From contig JPHH03000002.1 in NCBI GenBank assembly GCA_000750105.3, positions 992,001-1,056,000 of the forward strand: 64,000 nt of DNA, in the 5' to 3' direction. The translations under genes and the position numbers were made by a program. Of the stretch, positions 1 to 11,257 are shown piece by piece; position 1 is the first letter of the stretch; every line of letters begins with the position of its first letter. The notes below the pieces were generated by a model. That model did no database searches and was not told the DNA's origin. It saw only the letters and a list, made by a program, of their open reading frames with translations. The stretch is from Tolypocladium sp. Sup5 PDA-1 (taxonomy: Eukaryota > Ascomycota > Sordariomycetes > Hypocreales > Ophiocordycipitaceae).

Positions 1-81
1 ACATTCAAAGTTGCAAACTGCACCATCTTGTTAGCTTCCACGATCAAGTTTCGATCAAAGCCCAAAAACGGAAACACTTAC

Positions 82-2834
82 GGGAGTGCTGAATGCTCCA
101 CTCGGTCGACTTGGCCCTCGCGACGTAGTTGACCCCAGCCTTGACCAGCATTGACAGCGCGTGGACAGCCTGGAACACGGCCCGGTGCAATCTCAAGCTC
201 CTCAACAGCAGCGGCGTGGCACTCAGCGCCGACGCAATCAGCATCGTGTCCCTCGTCTCCAGCGACCTGCTTGGCGGGATATCAGTGTAGAGCCGTATGT
301 ACGCGAGGCGCAGAAGAGCCGTGGCATTAAACGTCAGCGAGCCACCAGTGAGCGAGTCGGCGCTCATGAAGTGCCCCGACTCTGCGGCCTTCAACTGGTG
401 CCGGTGCTCGAAGCTCGTCTGCCACACACGCAGCGCCTGCGTGACCTCTTCCACGTCCTCCGGTTTCAATGTCCGCTGGACATCGTATGGCGAGCCAGCC
501 GCAAACGATGTCTGTTTCAAAAGATATACATGTTGGATCAAAGCGTGTATTAAAACATAATGGCCCAGGGACGACAGGTTCGTCGGAAGCCCCTGGTTTG
601 TCCGGCCAAATAGCCGCGAAAAGGCCTCGTGTACGGTGATCTCGGCTATGGGCGTCGACTGTCGAAGTTCCTGCCACTGCCATGCCGTCTCGGCGCGCCA
701 CAGCCGGGAGCGCAGGGGTAGGTAGAGGTTCAGTTCGGATGTCAGAAGCAGAGGGGGCATGTCGTATGCAGTGCTGCAGAGATTAAAGAAGCAATAGGCA
801 ATTAGCTTGGTCCTGTTGGCACCCTCGAGCCTTATCCAGGCATCCCAGTCGGTAAGGACTGCCTGGCTTGTCTCTACACTCAGCCCCTCTTCCCGAATCA
901 AGATGGCCAGGGTGCTCTGTAGGGACAACGCGTCCTGGAGAATCGTTTTGGCGCCCCAGAGGCCAACCGCAAAGAGTAGGAGCACCGCTTGAATCGTTTC
1001 CAGCCGAGCTTGCGGGGTGTTTGGAGAACTGTATCACGGCTGTTAGTACTTATACACTCCGCCGCAAGCAGAGGCAAGACTCACTACGGCTCACGGTGCG
1101 TGTCCTGAGTTGTCGGTCGTTCCGACTGCGCCGAGGCGAAGGAGTGGCGGTAGCTAATGCTGGGCGACGGCCGTGTAGAGTGCGGACTGTACGATGCTGC
1201 AGTCGGCAACAACGCATGCAGCTCGGAACTGTGCCGCCTCCGGATCTGCTCCGTGGCAACGGCTTTGGCCGCGTACCAGAGGGCATACCCTCGGTTGCTC
1301 TCAAACCGGTACTGCGCGCCAACGGCGAGGATGGCGAGTAGCAGCTCCGGCGCAAGCTCTGCCGGCGCAAGGGTAGGCAGGTGGAGAAATGGCAGGTGCT
1401 CATGGAAGCCACTGATGTACCCTTCGAGGAACCTGGTGAGGGTATGGCGAGATGGAAAGACAAAGTCGCTCGGCAAGACGGACGAGTACTCGTCGATCCG
1501 ACTTTTGATGGCGTTGTGGTCAACGGCTGAGATTCGAAGAGACGGTGCCTCATGCGCTCGAGAACTCGGGTCTAACGAGTCGCGCAGGTCCGGGGCGAGA
1601 GATGCGAAGCGCGAGGGAAACTGAGACGAGGGCCGCGAGGGGCCTCTCTGGTGCATCTGGGCCGGCGAACGGGACCACATGGCCATCTGCTGATCTGGTT
1701 CGAAGTGCGGAGGCAGAAGATGCGGCGTGGCAGCGAAATCATCCAAGAACAGGTCGTAGTCATCGTATTGCGGCTGTTGTGGCTGCGGAGCAAACCCAGA
1801 CGCCAAAACCTGTTGTTGATCCTCTCGCGGTCTCTCGGCGTACCCTCCCACATGCTCCCCGTAGCCCTTGACAGCGGCATGGCCAGCATGATGCTGGGAC
1901 ATATCATTCATCATGGGCTGCATAGTGTTGACCTCGGTGGCTAGCGCGGCATCCGACAGGACGTCGAGGTTGCAGGCGGCCAATCTGGGCGTGCCACGGG
2001 AATCCTGGGGCACGGGTGCCGGCCCGGCGATGGGATTCACGCGGCCATGGTGGTAATGCTGCTGATGCTGCTGTTGATGCTGCTGCTGTGGCGGAGGTGG
2101 AGGCCGCGCCGCGGCTTGGTGCATCCCGATGGCATCCGTGTCGACATGGCCGGCGGATACGGATGGCTTATGGGAGGGGGTCCCGGAGGACAGCTTCCTC
2201 GGCCGGTTGTTCTCTTTGCTGCCTTCATTAAGGTGAACGAGCTTCTCGTGCCTGACAAGGAGATCACTGATGTCCATATAAGTATTTGTGTTCCGGAGCG
2301 TGGTGCTTGATGCAAGATGCGCGTTGTGTGTAAATGCTTCCCTCTAGGATGTATGTAGGTATGTATGTAGTAGGTATGTGCAATGATAAGTCTGGAGACC
2401 TGGGGAGTGGAGCAGGAGAAGAGTTGGGCCAGATCACGAACTATATCGAGGAGGGGAGGGGCCGTGAGTGGTGGGAAGCAGGGCACAGTATCGTGTCTTG
2501 GGCAGGGCAGGTGGTTGCAACTCACCGACGTCCGAACGTCTTCCCACAGCGGTCCCAGCCGCAGGAAAAGGGTTTCTCCTTGGTGTGCGTCCTCTCGTGT
2601 CTCTGGACATGCTCGACTCGTCTGAAAGCAACAAGCTTCCGTGTAAGCACGCGTGGCCATCCGGCAGGGGAAGACGAGACGGGGTGCTGGCACTGACCTG
2701 AAGCGCTTGTTGCAGTACTTGCACGGCAGCGTCTTGGGCTTCTGGTCGCGGCTCTGGCCAGGCTCGGCGACGACCAGGGCGGCACCAGGCGGATGAGGAG
2801 GCGAGCCCTCTAGGGAATGGTGGATTGGGAGCAT
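82..2834 (-). CDS. C2H2 zinc-finger transcription factor with fungal regulatory domain (3' end outside window)
   Basis: Predicted nuclear DNA-binding regulator. Exons 2698-2834, 2526-2621, 1085-2266 and 82-1028, with phases that join cleanly; a GTAAGT donor at 81 shows the gene continues off the left edge. About 787 residues are visible. Two tandem C2H2 fingers lie at residues 38-58 (C-x2-C-x12-H-x3-H) and 66-89 (C-x4-C-x12-H-x4-H); introns split both finger coding regions. A Q/H-rich low-complexity stretch follows (DNA about 2040-2100). Beyond that the protein resembles the fungal-specific transcription factor domain (PF04082 type), rich in hydrophobic helices. The start is the first ATG in frame with finger 1; a further 5' exon cannot be excluded. 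Intron 2 (2267-2525, 259 bp) is unusually long for this genome and holds TATG/TAGG repeats. The target genes cannot be deduced, so no symbol is given. Confidence 0.85.
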
Positions 2835-5800
2835 TACGGGCAGAAACACGCACCATCAGTGGCCAGGCCACCGCGTACACCCTCCCGTGGGGGGCTGGAG
2901 GAGAGTGAACTTTTGGAGGTTGTTGGAGGAAGAGAGGAAGTTGCGGGGTGCCAGCAATGCCACCGAGGCGGATACGTGGGCCTTGAGGGATGGACGTCCG
3001 GCGCTGGAGGCGTCTGCTCTGGGGCCGGCTCGCTGACAGCAGCAACACTCGCAGGTCCTCGTGCGTCTGCTCTCGGTCTCCTGACGCCGACCGACTGCTG
3101 GATGGGGACCGCGCAATGGACGGCGGGCTGGAGGGACGGAGCGCGCTCGCTAGCCTGCGGAAACGAATCGCGGACGGCGGAGACCCATCAACTTCCTCGT
3201 CGGGCGAGCGTGACCGGGGACAGTCCGAAGGGCGGCGAGGAGCAGGCCCCAACCAGAGGGACAAGCAATGGCTGAAAAGAGGGGGCCAGGAGGGCGGTGT
3301 TTTGTCCTGACGAGGCAGACCCTCGCCTGGGAGCAGCTATTCGCAGAGCCGATGGGGTAGGATTGGGGGAGAGACGAGGGGGGCTGCCTGTGCGGTCGCG
3401 TGCCAGGACGGTTCGAGCGAGGCAGACGACAGCAGACAGCAGGTCGCTCACCGCAAGGACTTGCCGAGTCTGCGAGCAGCCAGGACTGGGTAAGGCGGCC
3501 GAGAACGGAGGAGGAGGCTGAGGAGGAACAGGAGGAGGAGGAAGGGCGAGCGAGCTGGTCAACAAGGGGCGGAGCAGAAGCCAGCCGCGGCTGCGTCGGG
3601 GAAACGGGGGGACTGAGACAACAACACGCGGGCCAGACGGAGCCCAGCACGAGGAGCGCCGGTCCAGGGGCGGGCAGACGGACAGGCTGCCAGGGTTGCC
3701 GCTTGCTGGCCGACAGAGGATGGGCGCAGTAACGGTCGGCGCCAGCGACAGAATCGCGTATCGAGGCACGGGGTAATCAGTCGGGGGGGGGGGGGGGGGA
3801 GGAGGGAAACGGCGGCGATGGAAGTCTGCGGTGTGTGGACGGTGGACTGTGGAGAGAGAGCCAGCAGAATTACCTCGCCTCTCCAAAAAACATGGATTAT
3901 TAGCAGCAGCGGGTGTGGGGGTTCTGCGACAGCGGTTCCCCCCATGGGGTTAAAACCTGGGGTCGACTCCGCATTGGAGAAGCATGACTGTCTTCTTGGG
4001 CACGCATTGTCGCTGCGGGTGCACGGCGTCATCATCAACCGCCATCGGCACCAAGCCAGTATCCGTCCCCTGCTCTCTTCCCTGCCCATCGTGCTCCTGG
4101 CCGTCCCCAAGCGGTCCATTCATGGAACCAAACGCACGTCGATCTCCCATCTCTGATTCTGGCCATATCCCCGTTTGCCGTTTCCCCGGGCATCCAGCGT
4201 TCCGCTCTGTCCACGCTGCCGATCTTGGCACGTTGCCAGATTAGACTCATCTGCAGAGGGATATAATTAGATGCCCAGCAGCACGCCTACTCTAGTCGCT
4301 GCGACCGTCCACTCTGGCGTCGGGCTCCCGCAGCGCATGCCAGGACACCCGGAGATGGACAAGACGGATTCGCGTGGCGGGCATTGGTGGCTTGTGCCGT
4401 TTGGTTTGTTGGTTTCGTTTCACCATCGTCGCCGTCGTGTGCCCGGCCCAGCTTCCCCGCGCGGTCCGCCGGCCGCCCCCGGGTCGGATCCCCGCCGAGG
4501 CAATCACTATTCCAACACACACGCACGCACACACTTGACAATCAACAACCAACCACTTGCAAATTAATGGCCGACGAGATACTCTGTCTGCTTTGGGGGA
4601 ATCGGCCGTGGTAACAGATCTGCATCTGGCAGGTGGCTCCCCTTGCCCGTACAGAGACGCAAAGCATGGCTCCCTCGGAGTCTCGGAGTCTCAGACCCGG
4701 GCAGCTGTGACGACGCGAGCCAACGGACCTCATGCCCCATCCATGCCCATGCCCGCCGGGATGGATGCGGGAACCGCTCGCCAGGATCAGATCCCGCAAG
4801 CACATGGGACCACGCGCGGCGCCCGAGGTCTGGTAAGATCTTACATGCCTCATAGGTCTCGTACATCTCATAGTGCATGCTGTTATGCCGCCGCTCCCGC
4901 ATCTCGACCGCATCTCGACCGCCGCGGGACAATCTGAAACACGGGAACGGCTCTAATACTGCACATGAGGTGTCGTTTCTCTCGCTTAGATGGGACATCT
5001 CTGTCCCTGACGATGCCATCCAATGCCTTCCAGGTTGTTAGCCTCCCAAGCTCCCCCGCCACGGGCACGGCAGTTGTCGACGAGCCAGCTTCGAGGCAGG
5101 TGGCATGCTACGACGCAACGCCGACGTGTGCTCCTACGCATCTTCACGAGCACATGAAGGTCGGTCCGCGCCAGGGTACGAATATATGGCCGAGCTCCAA
5201 CAGCTGGGATGGTCAGCACCCTTGCACTACTAGTGATTGCTGGCCTGCGGTTGGAGCACCCCGGCGCTCCAGCAAGGGCCTTGGCACATGGCGCCCTGGA
5301 ACCTGGCATCGCCGCCAGCTTCACTTTCGTCACCGCCACCATGGGACAGCACAGGACAGGGAGCATTTACCGGGATTTGTTGGCGTATTCCTACTCGTAC
5401 AGTACATGGCCAAGATGGCCTTGGAGCAACGCACTCTCGTCACACGCCATCAGCCTACTAGCCCCGGCATGTTCCACGTTATTGCCCAGCTTATTATGGG
5501 CGAGTAATGACTCGTCGAGGCTGTGGTGGGCTGTAGTGGTGGTGGTGTGAGCCAGCGGCGCCCTCTACCGACTTCCATGTGAGGCGTGGGGCTCGCTCTC
5601 GCTAAAGTTGTCTCCTTTCGGTCGCAAGTCGCGCACCGGGGGCTTGACGTGCTCCATCTTGACAAACTCGCCAGTATGCATGTCACAATATCTCGCAGCG
5701 TCTCGTCGAAGTTTGCGATAGAGCTCCCCAAGCACTGGGGGCTTCTGTCCTGTCGGCTACCTAGTTGGAGAGGGTCGCACAGGATTCTGCTCCACGCCCG

Positions 5801-7285
5801 CTGTGACCACAAACCCCAACGCCATCCCCCATCCCCCCGCATGGCCCTACAATGCCACGCATTGGCTGGCTTGGCTGGCGCCTGGCACTGCTAATAGTAA
5901 TAACCCCCATGAGGTGCTCCTCCACCACCCGGCGCACTGGTAGCTTGGTCCGTTGGTGCTGGCTCCAGTGCGGCGTCACCTGGAGAGCTGCTGCTGCTAC
6001 TACGGACTACCACCACAGGGGATGAAGCTCTATCCGATCACATCGTATCGGGGCCCGCGCCAATCCCCAACACCATCCTCTGCATTCAACAACAATCGCG
6101 CTTCCTGCAGCGTCGCGGTCGTGTGAGCGCCCAACGACCGCCGAGACGACTTACCGAAACGGTGGTCCTGCCGTCCAGGGCAGCGTCCCAGCGTTGGTGG
6201 AGTCGCAGGCTCGCAGGGTTGCACAGCGCCGCACCCGTGGAGGAGCACCGTGGACATCATGTACGAGTACACGTGTCTCGTCAAGGCAGGGCATCCACCG
6301 CACCAGGTCTCGTTTCGTTGGCGTTGTTGGTGTTGAGTTCACACTTCCAAGAGGGCTTCCATGAGACGATGTGGTTTGAAACTAACCCTTGCCTGCCTGG
6401 CTCAGTAGCCGCCGTTCGTCCCATCCTCATCTTGCACGGTCTAGGCCCTCGAGCCTGCAGCATCTTGCCCTCTAGAGGCTCCCGGGGTCTCTACAGGAAA
6501 CCAGGCATGCTGATCATCCTCCGCATTTTGAAATTTCCCGAGACACGCGCGTCACGCAACCATGGAAGCCTCAAAGACGGTTCGACGGGACGCATAGTCA
6601 AGATGCTCAAGTACATACATACGGACTACTCCGTACAGTGAGAGCTTCAACGCGACGCTCATCCTCAATTCGACTCGCGAGCCGTCCGGAGCATCAACCA
6701 TCATTCCTAGTCTGGTCCCCGAAGGACCGAAGGACCGTCATGATCCCAACGGCACGGCACCCTTCGCCACGCGATGCCCACTGCCCACGGCAATTGTCCT
6801 TTTGCGGCACGAGGCACGAGGCCTTCTTCACGACCTTCCGGACACAGCAAGTGACACGTCTCCCGCGAGAGGATATAGGACATCGGTTCGCCTATCACGA
6901 CTCTTGAAGCACGAGGCGATCACTTGCGAGCATGCATGCGTCGTTTCCGTGCAGCAGCGTCCCCGTATCTGCCTCCACAGCTGGTCAACCCGTGTGACTC
7001 TTCAGGGTATCATGCATATCCTGGTGTACATTACTGGTCGACGACGTTGACAATCTATTCACAAGGTTCTCATCCCGTCATCCCGTCATCCCATTTCATA
7101 TCATGCAGTCACGAGCCGCTGGCGATCCCATCCTCAAGAGGTCTTCGTATCTGCTTCAGCCTTCACCAAGCACGCTTGCTCCCATATTAACGCACCTCCC
7201 TCTTTCTGTTCAGCAAGGTCCACGTAAAGACCGGTACCGCGGCCGTCCTCGTGCACCATCCCCCTCATCCTCGTCCTCGGCCAGC
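2835..7285. other. 4.4-kb intergenic region, leader and promoter of the C2H2 regulator
   Basis: No supportable gene. From about 2835 to 3890 the minus strand is strongly pyrimidine-rich, as expected of a long fungal 5' leader, and includes a 17-base C run (G on the plus strand at 3783-3799). Between 3900 and 7285 reading frames are short or arginine/proline/serine-rich with no domain. A small inverted repeat with arms TACGGA/TCCGTA is at 6620-6635. Long upstream regions are common for fungal regulators. An unannotated non-coding RNA is possible but not visible. Confidence 0.6.
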
Positions 7286-8164
7286 TCAGCCCTGCAGCGA
7301 GTAGCCGACGGGCCCGCTGTCGGAGCCCATCTTGACCAGCCTCGCGCGCATGGCCTCGGCGCGCTGCCTCTCGCCGTCCTTGAGCTTGGATAAGTCGAGC
7401 TTGTCGACCCAGGCGCCGATGCCGTGCTGCAGGACGTTGGTGGCGCGCAGCTTGCTGCCGCCCGAGTGGCCGACGGAGCCGTGCAGCGTCACGCGGTCCT
7501 TAGTGCAGTCGTACACGCCGCGGTGCAGGATGTTGTTGTTGTAAAAGGCAATGTCGCCCGGCTCCAGCTTGACGATGAGCTGGTCCGGCAGGACCTTCTC
7601 GAAGGGATCCGCGTTGCGCTCCGTCTCGGTGCGAGCGCGCTTGTGCGAGCCGGGCACGAGCACAAGCGAGTCGTCCTCCCACAGCGCAAAGTTGTACTGG
7701 GCGTGGAAAGCCGGGCGACCGAGGCGCTCCATCTCCTCCTCGGGCGTGGCCTCGGCGGGGATGTCGTCGCGGTGCCAGCGCAGCTCGAACTGGCCGTCGG
7801 GGCGCACGAGCATGTTGAAGAGCTCCATGACGAGGTTCTCGTCGTCGCACTGGAGCAGCTCGCGGACGATGCTCAGCACCTCCTCGGAAAAGTACAGGTC
7901 CGTGTAGATGTCGCTGCCGGGGAGCGTCGGGTTCATGAGGTGCTGCACGCCCCAGATGCCCTTTTCCGGGTTGAACTCCCAGGGCGGGAACTGCTTGCCG
8001 ACGGTGCGGATGTGCGGCCACTCGCCGCTGCGGGCCAGCTTCTCGACCTCGAGGCTGGCCTCGCGCAGGGCCTCGAGCTTCTCCTTGCTGACGATGGACT
8101 TGACGACGACGAAGCCGTCGCGCTCCAGGTCGGCGAGGTGGGGGGAGGTCTTTTGGGCAGGCAT
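7286..8164 (-). CDS. Phytanoyl-CoA dioxygenase (PhyH) family Fe(II)/2-oxoglutarate oxygenase
   Basis: Single-exon protein of 292 residues. Predicted non-haem iron, 2-oxoglutarate-dependent hydroxylase. The facial triad is visible: H131 and D133 in WHRDD, distal H214 in ILHRG, and R224 ten residues later as the likely 2-oxoglutarate carboxylate ligand. The N-terminal helix region (DLERDGFVVV) is typical of PhyH proteins. I chose the ATG at 8164 (MPAQKTSP) because the frame further upstream has only non-ATG codons and low-complexity residues. There is no C-terminal SKL and no clear mitochondrial leader, so a cytosolic location is inferred. Fungal PhyH proteins act on varied lipids and secondary metabolites; no biosynthetic cluster surrounds this one, and the substrate is unknown. 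Confidence 0.88.
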   Translation of the reverse strand: MPAQKTSPHLADLERDGFVVVKSIVSKEKLEALREASLEVEKLARSGEWPHIRTVGKQFPPWEFNPEKGIWGVQHLMNPTLPGSDIYTDLYFSEEVLSIVRELLQCDDENLVMELFNMLVRPDGQFELRWHRDDIPAEATPEEEMERLGRPAFHAQYNFALWEDDSLVLVPGSHKRARTETERNADPFEKVLPDQLIVKLEPGDIAFYNNNILHRGVYDCTKDRVTLHGSVGHSGGSKLRATNVLQHGIGAWVDKLDLSKLKDGERQRAEAMRARLVKMGSDSGPVGYSLQG

Positions 8165-8657
8165 GACGAGTGGGCAGAGTGTAGATGCGGGGGTATCTTG
8201 GTGTTGACGTTTGTTAGCGATGAGTATTGACGGCGGAAGAAGTGGCAATTAGCAATGATTCCACGTCCTGGAGGAGACAGGATCCCGTCTTATTTAACAT
8301 GCGGTCCATCAAACCCCATCTTCTCCATCTTGTTGCCGTCGGGAACCAGTCCCGTCGGTCGCAGTGACAGACGGCTCCCTCCAGCGGCTTAGAGGCCCCT
8401 CACCCTCCGGTCCAGGAGCACAGTTAAGCCGCGGCAGGCACCCCACACTGTGGCGGCTCGGTGACGACAGCCCAGCGTAACGTACCATCGCGACCAGAGG
8501 GAAAACTCCACACTCCATATCCCTCCCCAGGTTCTTCCACACAAAGCAATGGTGGTAGACCAGACGGGCGAGCAAATCGCCACAGTTTCTATTACATTGC
8601 CTCTATCCCGAGTAGTGCGCCTAACTGACAAGTGGGCTACGGCGTATTCCAACCAAC
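8165..8657. other. Intergenic, PhyH promoter and EFM7-like terminator
   Basis: Between two minus-strand genes. The portion near 8165-8300 is the PhyH upstream region; short AT-rich runs (TTAAATAAG on the minus strand near 8290) could serve as core promoter. No gene or RNA is seen. Confidence 0.6.
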
Positions 8658-8977
8658 TTAAGCAGCAATCGTCTCCGCCCACCGCACGACGAAGCCCCTG
8701 ACCGTCTTCTGCACCTCCAGGTCCCCCGGATCGCCTTCGAAGAGGGGCCTCTCCAACTTCCTTTCCGAGACCTGCTCCACCGCGAGGCCCGCGGCGCGCG
8801 CAACGTCGAAGAAGGCCATGTCCAGGTCCTGCTTCCAGGGCCGGTACGACGTGAAGAAGACGTAGGCGGCGCTGTCGGGCGAGGGCCGCATCGTCTGCCG
8901 GATGGTCCTGACCAGCGCGCCGTGCTCAGAGTGGCGGAAGAGCAGGTCGGCCAGCACGAGCACGTCGAACTTGGGGC

Positions 8978-9011
<34 letters not shown>

Positions 9012-9551
9012 TTCTTGTTGTTGCATCCCGTTCGTTGCAGTATCTGCAGCTGGCGTTGATGAGGCTCTTACGTCTTGGATGCATTCCTCTCCGGGAGCCA
9101 CGAGACGCGCCAGCAGCGGCTCCGGGTCCGCCCCCCAGACAAAGCCCACCGCGTCAATCGTCCCCGCGATGGTGCCCCCAGGCTCAACAGTGCCGTCGCA
9201 CTCGTCAATGTTCTTCTGCATGTTGGCCACGAGGTCCGGGTCCGGGAAGTCCGTCATGACGACCCTGCGCGCGCCCAGGATTCCCGCCACCAGCGACGGC
9301 AGCCCGGCCGCGGCGCCGAGCTCCAGCACCGCCTTGCCGCGCACGCGCGCCGGCTCCTCCTCGAAGTAGTCGGCTATGAACTTGGCCCCGTTCCACAGGT
9401 GGTGCGCCTCGGTCGGGCTGTGGCCCACGAGGTGCAGCGTCACGGCCTTGCCGCTCTGCATCGTGAAGGTCTGCTGCGTCGGCGGCGGCGACGGCGGGTA
9501 GTAGTCCTCCGGGTCCTCCATGAGGGACCCGGTTCCGTAGAAGTCGTCCAT
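8658..9551 (-). CDS. EFM7: EFM7/NNT1-like eEF1A N-terminal and lysine methyltransferase
   Basis: Single-exon, 297 residues. Seven-beta-strand (methyltransferase family 16) fold: SAM-binding motif I VLELGAAAG at residues 75-83, followed by TDFPDPDLVANMQKNI, the signature shared with yeast Efm7 (Nnt1), which methylates the N-terminus and adjacent lysine of elongation factor 1A. The LHLVGHSPTEAHHLWNGA stretch before motif I also fits the family, and a later DVLVLADLLF..EH segment corresponds to its post-motif region. Likely cytosolic. Unusual: a polyglutamine insertion encoded by a CAG/CAA microsatellite interrupts the loop before that segment. Start chosen at the ATG giving MDDFYGTG, matching the short acidic N-terminus of the family. 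Assignment is by motif recognition. Confidence 0.88.
8979..9024 (-). repeat. CAG/CAA trinucleotide repeat (polyQ) inside the EFM7-like gene
   Basis: The plus strand reads as mostly alternating GTT GCT G units, giving a near-pure glutamine run interrupted by one glutamate. It is in frame and expected to vary in length between strains. Confidence 0.9.
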
Positions 9552-10159
9552 TGTGGCTGGCTCACCTCGGCTCAATCGAAAGCGTGAGATGTCGTGTAGT
9601 CCGTACTCGGTACGGAGTATGTAATGTGTGATTTCTCTCCTGTGAGCCCCAGCTCCGGTGTCCCGGGCCGCAGAGTCACACGTAGAGAGCCCTGTCGTCG
9701 CTCTTCTCGGCCGCCCGGCGCGCGGAATGGATGATCGACCGGCTTTTGACGTAAGAAGTTTGGTCTGGGTCCCTTGTTTCCGAAGCCCCAAGCCCTGCAA
9801 TGGAACCTCAAGTTGCCATGCGCCTCCGAGTCCCGATGACGACCTACTAGGTTACGCCCGCATACACGTTGTATAAAGCTGGACGACGCCATCCTGCAAG
9901 ATTTTGGCACGAGTGGGCCTCGTAGCTCATGGGGGCCGTAGCCGTTTGGCTAGCCACAGTGTGAGACGTCGTGGGGCCGACACTTATCAGATGGGGTCAT
10001 GACAACAGGCGCCGTCCATGATTGGAGCGGCTAAGACTCTCGCAACCCGTTGTTGTACCAAGACGGGGAAAACTGTCGATAATTATCAGCTACCTTACCC
10101 AATGCTCGCGTATCACCTGTAAAGTTCCATCCGACGAGACCGGCCTGATCTCATGACCC
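9552..10159. other. Intergenic, EFM7-like promoter
   Basis: No gene seen. A small inverted repeat, TCCGTA-CTCGG-TACGGA, lies at 9600-9616, about 50 bp upstream of the EFM7-like start. The rest (to 10159) is the downstream region of the next minus-strand gene. Confidence 0.6.
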
Positions 10160-11257
10160 TCAGCCGAACCGTTGTCTCGCCAATTCTCGGAGCATGCTGA
10201 CGGTTCCGTCCTCCCTCTCCTGCCACGCCTTGCGCCTCTCCTCCATCTCCTCCCGCTTTGCCCTGTCAATCTCCTCTCTTCTGACCTGCCGCTCCGACTT
10301 TCGCTTGTGCTCTCTGTCCTTCATATTCTTGTACTCTTCCAGGGAATCCCCGCCGCCCATCAGCTCTTTCTCGTCACCGGCCTCCATTCCCGGGCTCTTG
10401 TCGCGGAACTGCCGCATCTTGTCGTTGGTTTCACGGCGCTTCTCGAGCTTGCGCTCCCGTGTGCCCGGCTCGGCTCGAGGAACAAGTTCTTCGAGACGTT
10501 CTTTTTGTAGAGTCCTGTCAGTTTTGCGAGCGGCCCGGAGATCTTCGCGGTCCGCTTCTCTGGACTCTTCGACGAGCTCGTTGCGCAAGGACAGATCTTG
10601 TAGAGAAGGGATTGCGGCGCCAACGCGGCGTCGAGAGTCCGACTGGGGCAAGGTCGGGCCGTAGTCATCGTCCTCGTCGCCGTTGTCCCTGACAGGCTCT
10701 AAAACATCGTCATCGAGCCTCCTTGACGATTCCTCCCGTGGAGCCATTCGTTCCATCCTCGGGGCCTCTGCCGCAATGCGTGCAAACATCTCTGGGTCAT
10801 ACCAACCCTCCGCCAGCTCGTTGCGATTCCACTTGCCCACGAAGCTCTTCCACCTACCCCTAAACTCCCGCTCGTCCATGTCGTCTGCATCCTTCTGCTT
10901 CTGCAGGCTGAGGTAATGCACAAACAAAGGTTCAAACGACTGTAAATCGGACTTGCCCAGCTGCCGGGCCGAGTACGGCAGCTGTGCATCCGCACCGATG
11001 GTAGTTAAAGCGCGGGCTCTCGTCTTGTCTCGTCGGTGGTGAGAGGAGTGGTGTCTTCTCGACGATTCCCTCGTATCCGAGTCTGGCGATGCGCTCCTCC
11101 TCCGCTCCTCTGCAGTCCTGCGCCGCTTCCTCTCAGGGGAGCGAGATTTGCGTCTCTCGTGTGCGTCGTCTGGTCTATCGCCCTTCCAGTCGAGGTGTCG
11201 CCGAGGCATGTCCCGGTCCTGCCTCGAATGTCCCGAGCGCGCTGGTGATCTGGGCAT
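10160..11257 (-). CDS. Basic/charged HEL117-like nuclear protein (not a true helicase)
   Basis: Single-exon, 365 residues. The N-terminus (about 1-75) is Arg/Ser/Pro-rich with SPERKRRR and HHSSHHRRDK stretches resembling RS-domain splicing proteins. A conserved-looking central block (residues about 85-165) contains SARQLGKSDLQSFEPLF and EGWYDPEMFARIA. The C-terminal half is a long charged coiled-coil rich in E/R/K. Fungal proteins of this build are often labelled RNA helicase HEL117, but no Walker A, DEAD or other helicase motif is present, so that name should not be read as an activity. A role in pre-mRNA processing is inferred from composition only. The start is the first in-frame ATG (MPRSPARSG). 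Confidence 0.8.
   Translation of the reverse strand: MPRSPARSGHSRQDRDMPRRHLDWKGDRPDDAHERRKSRSPERKRRRTAEERRRSASPDSDTRESSRRHHSSHHRRDKTRARALTTIGADAQLPYSARQLGKSDLQSFEPLFVHYLSLQKQKDADDMDEREFRGRWKSFVGKWNRNELAEGWYDPEMFARIAAEAPRMERMAPREESSRRLDDDVLEPVRDNGDEDDDYGPTLPQSDSRRRVGAAIPSLQDLSLRNELVEESREADREDLRAARKTDRTLQKERLEELVPRAEPGTRERKLEKRRETNDKMRQFRDKSPGMEAGDEKELMGGGDSLEEYKNMKDREHKRKSERQVRREEIDRAKREEMEERRKAWQEREDGTVSMLRELARQRFG

Noticed and set aside
3188..3886. 232-codon minus-strand frame upstream of the C2H2 regulator
   Set aside because: Pro/Ser/Leu-rich translation of the pyrimidine-rich leader, including the C17 run; not protein-like.
10160..11257. RNA helicase function for the HEL117-like protein
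   Set aside because: No helicase motif anywhere in the sequence; only the inherited family name suggests it.
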